The translations under genes were made by a program, and so were the position numbers. This document shows, piece by piece, positions 59,358 to 64,000 of a stretch of 64,000 nt of DNA (its first letter is position 1; each line of letters starts with the position of its first letter). The DNA comes from Streptomyces aquilus (lineage in GTDB: Bacteria; Actinomycetota; Actinomycetes; Streptomycetales; Streptomycetaceae): contig NZ_CP034463.1 in the NCBI RefSeq assembly GCF_003955715.1, positions 186,001 through 250,000 on the forward strand. The letters are read 5' to 3'. The notes beneath the pieces are model-generated. The model saw nothing but the letters and a program-made list of their open reading frames with translations. It had not been told where the DNA came from and ran no database searches.

Positions 59358-61307
59358 ATGGGCGGCGGTATCGGACCGGCGGTGCACGTCCCGTCCTTCG
59401 CCGCCCGCGACGGGCGGCGAGCGGTCGAGACCCGGTATGTGGACGGTCTCCCGCAGATCGTGGCCTGGGATCTGACGACGGGTCAGCGCCGCCAGGCGAC
59501 CACCGCACCGCTGGGTGTGGAGACCGCCGCCATCGAGCCGGACGGCCACGGCCTGTGGTGGTTCGACGCCGCTCCCGGCGGTCAAGGCCGCTGGGTGCGC
59601 GGGCCGTTCGAGGGCGGCCACTCGCACCCGGCGCTCGACGGCGTGCCCGCCGGGCGGATGCACGGCCTGGCCTTCGACCCCCGCAGCGGCCTTGCCGCCG
59701 TCGGCGTCGGGGTCGCGGACTGCTCGCGGTACTACCTCGGGCGACCGGGCGAGCGCGCCCGCCTGGTGGCCGAGGAGCCCGGCTATGCGGTAGTGGTGGG
59801 CCTGGCCCCCGGCGGCCGGCTGCTGGCCACCGCGGGGGGCCCGGCCGGACCGGCGGTGCGGCTGTGGTCACCGGCCTCCGGCGTCCTCGTGGACGCCATC
59901 CCCGGCGCAGCGGGGGACGGCGGCGCGGTGTGGGCGCTGGGCTTCCGCCCGGACCTCGCCACCGCACGGCCGGAACTGCTGCTCATCCTCGAACGCGCGG
60001 GCCGCTACACCCTGGCCTTCTGGCGGCAGGGCGAGGGGATCCGTACGCACGGTCCCGGCTCCGCCCTCGACTTCGATACGGAGATCACCGCCTGCTGGTA
60101 CGGGCCCGGCCGCACAGCGCTGGTCCAGCAGGACCGGGCGGGACGCAGCCGCCTGCTGCGCGCCGACCTCGACCGCGGTACGACGACGGTGCTTCCCACG
60201 CCCGAGGGCACGATCATCGACTTCTCCTGCGCACCCGACCGCACGGTCCACTGCCTGTGGAGCCGCGACGGCGAACTGCCCCGGCCACTGATCTGCCACC
60301 CGGAGAGCCCGGAAGGCTCGGAAAGTGCGGAGCACCCGGAACCCCCGGAAGGTCCCGGCCGCTCCGACCGCCCCGCCTACTCCGACCGCCCCGCCCGCTC
60401 CACGACGGCGTCACGCGGCACGGCGCCCGGCAAGACGACCGGATCCGGGCGCAGCGAGCTGTGGACACGTCGGCCGTACGGGCAGATCCACAGCTTTGTG
60501 GCCACCCCGCCCGGCCGCAGGGCGGGCCACCGCCCCTGGCCGACGGTCTTCCTCGTCCACGGCGGGCCCCACACCCACGACCGGGACGCCTATGACGCCC
60601 GGACCGAGGCCCTGGTCCAGGCCGGGTTCGCCGTCGTGCGCACCAACTACCGCGGCTCGACGGGCTACGGCCCCCGCTGGCGGAACGACTTCGGCCACCG
60701 GGTCGGCCTCGCCCAGCTCGAAGACCTCGCCGCGGTGCGCGGCCACCTCATCGACACGGGAGTCTCGCAGCCGGGCCGTACCGGCCTGTGCGGCTACTCC
60801 TGGGGCGGCTATCTGACGCTGCTGGCGATGGGCGTCCAGCCCCGGCTGTGGGACGTGGGGCTGGCCGTCGTCCCGGTGGCCGACTACACGGCGGCGTACT
60901 GGGCGACGACGCCGGCGCTGCGGGAGGTCGACGACCGCCTCTTCGGCGGCACCCCCGAGCAGGTGCCACACCGCTATCGCGCGGCCAGCCCGATGACGTA
61001 TGTGGGCCGCGTACGCGGCCCACTCTTCCTCGCCGCCTCGGCGGACGACGAGAAGTGCCCTCCGGAACAGATCGAGCGCTATCTCGCCGCGCTGCGGCGC
61101 CGCGACGTCCCGCACCGCGTCCAGTGGCTCGGCGGCGGACACGACGTGGGCCGTGACCCGGCCGGACACGCCGCCGCCTGGGCCGCCATGGTGCGCTACG
61201 CCGACGACACGCTGCGCGCCTCCCCCAAAACCGCCGACCGCCCAAGCAGCGGACGGACCGGCTCGCACCACCCCGTCCACCACACCGAAGAAAGGTCAAC
61301 CCCATGA
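59358..61307 (+). CDS. S9 prolyl-oligopeptidase-like protein
   Basis: 649 residues. N-terminal beta-propeller-like half (about 10-330), a low-complexity hinge rich in Pro, Glu, Ser (about 315-370), then the alpha/beta-hydrolase domain: VFLVHGGPHTHDRDAY, GFAVVRTNYRGSTGYGPRWR, nucleophile GYSWGG (Ser481), SADDEKCP (Asp564) and GGGHDVG (His595). All three catalytic residues are present. POP-type enzymes cut after Pro in short peptides and serve as leader peptidases for some lanthipeptides (FlaP). ATG 59358 is preferred over 59343 because GGGAGGG (59345-59351) lies at proper distance. The stop overlaps the start of the 59-residue peptide gene. Confidence 0.87.
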   Translation: MGGGIGPAVHVPSFAARDGRRAVETRYVDGLPQIVAWDLTTGQRRQATTAPLGVETAAIEPDGHGLWWFDAAPGGQGRWVRGPFEGGHSHPALDGVPAGRMHGLAFDPRSGLAAVGVGVADCSRYYLGRPGERARLVAEEPGYAVVVGLAPGGRLLATAGGPAGPAVRLWSPASGVLVDAIPGAAGDGGAVWALGFRPDLATARPELLLILERAGRYTLAFWRQGEGIRTHGPGSALDFDTEITACWYGPGRTALVQQDRAGRSRLLRADLDRGTTTVLPTPEGTIIDFSCAPDRTVHCLWSRDGELPRPLICHPESPEGSESAEHPEPPEGPGRSDRPAYSDRPARSTTASRGTAPGKTTGSGRSELWTRRPYGQIHSFVATPPGRRAGHRPWPTVFLVHGGPHTHDRDAYDARTEALVQAGFAVVRTNYRGSTGYGPRWRNDFGHRVGLAQLEDLAAVRGHLIDTGVSQPGRTGLCGYSWGGYLTLLAMGVQPRLWDVGLAVVPVADYTAAYWATTPALREVDDRLFGGTPEQVPHRYRAASPMTYVGRVRGPLFLAASADDEKCPPEQIERYLAALRRRDVPHRVQWLGGGHDVGRDPAGHAAAWAAMVRYADDTLRASPKTADRPSSGRTGSHHPVHHTEERSTP

Positions 61308-61483
61308 AGCGTCACGGACTGCGCGTCGACCCCATCAGCGCCACCGAGCGGGATCGCGGACTCATCATTCCGCCGCACGAGACCGCCCTGGACAAGGCGG
61401 TTCCGGTCCGGCCGAACCGCCCGGCGCCGACCTGCACCACCCGTACGAAGAAGAACACGGAGAAGAAGTCGCCATTGCAGTGA
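61304..61483 (+). CDS. 59-residue peptide, candidate precursor
   Basis: ATG 61304 overlaps the S9 stop by 4 bases (ATGA), so translation is coupled. Codons are of actinomycete type (G/C third positions almost throughout). The peptide begins MKRHGLRVDPISATERDRGL, has a middle with spaced prolines (KAVPVRPNRPAPT) and a polar basic tail with one Cys and several Thr/Ser/Lys (TCTTRTKKNTEKKSPLQ). I know no family for it. Position between a prolyl peptidase and a P450 suggests a ribosomal precursor whose leader is cut in the Pro-rich part, but it might be only a coupling peptide. Confidence 0.5.
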   Translation: MKRHGLRVDPISATERDRGLIIPPHETALDKAVPVRPNRPAPTCTTRTKKNTEKKSPLQ

Positions 61484-61564
61484 GCCCCAGCAGCGCCGTA
61501 GCGGGGTGCCACACCCGGCACCCCGCCGCGGCGCCGGCCGTGCCGGTGAGCACAGGAGAACATC

Positions 61565-62872
61565 ATGACCACAGCTACGGCAGCGACAGCAGCATCCCGG
61601 ACGGACAATGGCCGGCCGCAGAAAGACCGGCCGGACAAGCCCGAGACGACGCAACCGCGCCAGAACCCGCCGACATTCCTCAGCGACCCGTACCCGACCC
61701 TGGCCAGGATGCGGGAATCGGCCCCGGTCTCCGTGCTGAACAGCGACGGCGGCCTGCGGCTGTGGATCATCCCGCGCTACGTCGATGTCCGGGCCGCGCT
61801 CTCCGACCGCCGATTCGCGCAGGATGTGCGGCGCGCCCAGGCCCTGGCCGACAGCCGGGTCCAGGGCGTCAACCTGGGCACCGAGATCACCCATATGCTC
61901 AGCAGCGATCCGCCCGACCACACCCGCCTGCGCCGTGTGGTCCAGGCGGCGTTCAGCCGCAAGCGGGTCGATGCGATGCGGCCGATGGTCGAGCGCATCA
62001 CCCACGAACTCCTCGACGATCTGGACGCGGCAGCAGCGCGCCACACGGCCCGCACCACCACCGCCACGGTGGACCTGGTACGTGACTTCGCCTTCCCGCT
62101 GCCGATCCTCGTCGTCTGCGAACTGCTCGGCTTCCCGCCCGAGGACCGCGACCTCTACCGGAAGTGGTCGACCGCCATCGTCACCCAGGCGGGCGACCAC
62201 GCGGCGTTCCTGCGAGCCGTCCAGGAGATGGGCGCGTACGTCCTGGCCCTCGCCGACCGGCGTATCCGCCGCAACGACCGTCCCGCCGATCTGCTCACCG
62301 AGTTGATGGCGGCCCGCGAGCGCGGGGAGCTGACGGACGACGAGATCGTGGGCATGGTCGCCCTGCTGCTGATCGGCGGGCATGAGACCACCGTGAACCT
62401 GCTGAGTACCTCGTGCCTCGCGCTGCTGCGCGACCCCGGCCAGACCGCCTGGCTGCGCGCCGATCTCACCCGGATGCCCAGGGCCGTCGAGGAGTTCCTG
62501 CGCTACGACTCCCCCATCTGTATGGCCACCACCCGCTTCACCACCGAGCCGGTGGACGTCGGCGGGGTGGAGATCCCGCAGGACGAGTTCGTGCTGCTGT
62601 CCCTCGGCGCGGCCAACCGCGACCCGGCGCGCTTCCAGGACCCCGACCGCCTCGTCCTCGACCGCGGGGACGCCGGCCATCTCGCCTTCGGCGGTGGCAT
62701 CCACCGCTGCCTCGGCGCCCTGCTCGGCAAGCTGGAGACCGAGATCGCACTCACCGCGCTCCTCGCCCGCTACCCCGCGATGACCCTGGCCTGCCCGGAG
62801 CGCGACCTGCGCTGGCGCAACACGATGATGCTGCGCGGCTTGGAGGCGCTGCCCCTCACCCTGCACCGCTGA
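61565..62872 (+). CDS. cytochrome P450
   Basis: 435 residues, bacterial class I P450. I-helix GGHETT (271-276) with the acid-Thr pair, K-helix EEFLR (309-313), heme loop FGGGIHRCLG with Cys382 as iron ligand. The first 35 residues are a flexible Ala/Thr/Pro/Gln-rich extension. AGGAGA precedes ATG 61565. No ferredoxin gene follows. In this row (exporter, prolyl peptidase, peptide, P450) it is the only oxidative enzyme and could install a crosslink or hydroxyl group. Confidence 0.92.
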   Translation: MTTATAATAASRTDNGRPQKDRPDKPETTQPRQNPPTFLSDPYPTLARMRESAPVSVLNSDGGLRLWIIPRYVDVRAALSDRRFAQDVRRAQALADSRVQGVNLGTEITHMLSSDPPDHTRLRRVVQAAFSRKRVDAMRPMVERITHELLDDLDAAAARHTARTTTATVDLVRDFAFPLPILVVCELLGFPPEDRDLYRKWSTAIVTQAGDHAAFLRAVQEMGAYVLALADRRIRRNDRPADLLTELMAARERGELTDDEIVGMVALLLIGGHETTVNLLSTSCLALLRDPGQTAWLRADLTRMPRAVEEFLRYDSPICMATTRFTTEPVDVGGVEIPQDEFVLLSLGAANRDPARFQDPDRLVLDRGDAGHLAFGGGIHRCLGALLGKLETEIALTALLARYPAMTLACPERDLRWRNTMMLRGLEALPLTLHR

Positions 62873-63001
62873 CCCCCGCCCTGCCCCTGCCGCCCTCACC
62901 GTCGCGGCCTGGGTCGGGCCGGTCAAGGAGAAAGGGGACACAGGGTGCGCAACGTGGAAGCGCACCAGACGTACGGCCGGCGAACCAGCCGCCGACCGAC
63001 A

Positions 63002-63439
<438 letters not shown>

Positions 63440-64000
63440 CAAAACACTCCTTCGCACCAGCCGGTTCCGACGGTGACAACACGAGCCACGTGTGACAGAC
63501 CGTGTTTCTCGCACTCACCGCAGGAGTTCATCGACTCGCCACCCTCCGGCACCCTCCGACATACAGCAAACCTTTTGATGCAGGTCGAATCGTCCCAGCT
63601 TGATCATTAACCTCGCGGCTGTTCGAAGCGGACGTGCTCGGCGAGGATTTCGATTCGTCTCACGGCCCTCCCGGGGGTCGTGACGTGGCGGCGTCCTGCG
63701 GCTCTGGGAGCCGGGGGCGTCCGGCGCCGGGTTTGGAGGGCCTGGACACGTCGGTGGCACGGGTGGTCTTCACACTGAGGTGACAGAATCCCGGCGGACC
63801 CGGGCTTCAGTGAGCCGGCCACGCCGCGTCGGCCGTCCCCCGGGGCCGCTGCAGACCCCCGGCGAGAGGCCGGGCGAGGAGGAGTCGGATGCGGCGGAGA
63901 CGATCAGCCACGTCCCCAGGCCGGCTGGATGCGCCCAGACCTTGGGGAGCACTCAGCCCAAGACCTGCTGCACAGGGGCGGAAGGTGTGGAAGGCGTCCG
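63440..64000. other. window end, no recognised gene
   Basis: Short minus-strand open frames (63515-63760, 63607-63822, 63770-63952) have no family match or clear ribosome-binding sites. I see no transposase or RNA gene here. Confidence 0.4.

Noticed and set aside
57730..59967. A 745-codon minus-strand frame across the MFS and S9 genes
   Set aside because: Arg/Pro/Gly-rich without domains; overlaps two well-supported genes.
61430..61620. Alternative frame over the 59-residue peptide end (reads HHPYEEEHGEEVAIAVSPSS)
   Set aside because: It looks peptide-like, but its third codon positions are A-rich, it has no start and it runs without stop into the P450 gene.

Overview
The window is high-GC DNA with Streptomyces-type codon use (G/C at almost every third position, GTG starts, leaderless promoters, many IS5/IS630/IS4/IS1380 remnants). 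It reads as an accessory or chromosome-arm/plasmid-like region of a Streptomyces or close actinomycete: short functional operons separated by decayed transposases. No rRNA, tRNA or CRISPR array was seen.

Layout. 0-11.4 kb: TetR regulators, a SulP anion transporter, two DUF1254/DUF1214 proteins, a TetR/SDR divergent pair with a visible operator, an alpha/beta hydrolase, and several IS remnants. 11.5-43.4 kb: a phenazine-type biosynthetic cluster. On the minus strand it runs carbamoyltransferase, aryl-AMP ligase, phzB, phzD, phzE, phzF, phzG, a BtrH-like acyltransferase candidate; then (after a convergent WYL regulator) an FAD-linked oxidase, a heterodimeric ABC exporter, a carrier protein, a KS-(degenerate AT)-ACP protein, a TE-AT fusion, a lipocalin-like protein and a second FAD-linked oxidase. 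A ParB/StrR-like regulator lies at 35.7-36.7 kb. On the plus strand at 39.1-43.4 kb are an acyl carrier protein, a YdhR-like protein, an EhpF-like adenylating enzyme, an EhpG/LuxC-like acyl reductase and an aldo/keto reductase.

43.8-50 kb: a zinc-ribbon protein and a LodA/LodB-type quinoprotein oxidase pair, bracketed by the two halves of an IS4-family transposase in opposite orientation, which suggests an inversion. 50-57.7 kb: an SGNH esterase, an MFS exporter plus FAD monooxygenase operon, a MerR/SDR divergent pair with a 20-bp-spaced promoter, and a PemK/MazF-like toxin-antitoxin pair. 57.8-62.9 kb: an MFS exporter facing a prolyl-oligopeptidase-like S9 protein, a 59-residue peptide translationally coupled to it, and a cytochrome P450, with a 67-bp palindrome between the two transcription units; this is a candidate peptide natural-product locus. 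The end holds a small secreted protein and a 7-bp tandem repeat.

How the cluster may work (inference): PhzE and PhzD convert chorismate to DHHA; PhzF, PhzB and PhzG build the phenazine (di)carboxylic acid. The EhpF/EhpG-like pair could reduce one carboxylate to an aldehyde. The aryl-AMP ligase could load an aryl acid on a carrier; the KS with an AT supplied in trans could extend or esterify it; the BtrH-like protein could transfer an acyl group; the carbamoyltransferase could carbamoylate a hydroxyl; the ABC pair could export the product. The overall set recalls the esmeraldin/saphenamycin (esm) and griseoluteic acid (ehp) phenazine pathways, but the combination with a carbamoyltransferase and a BtrH-like protein is one I do not recognise.
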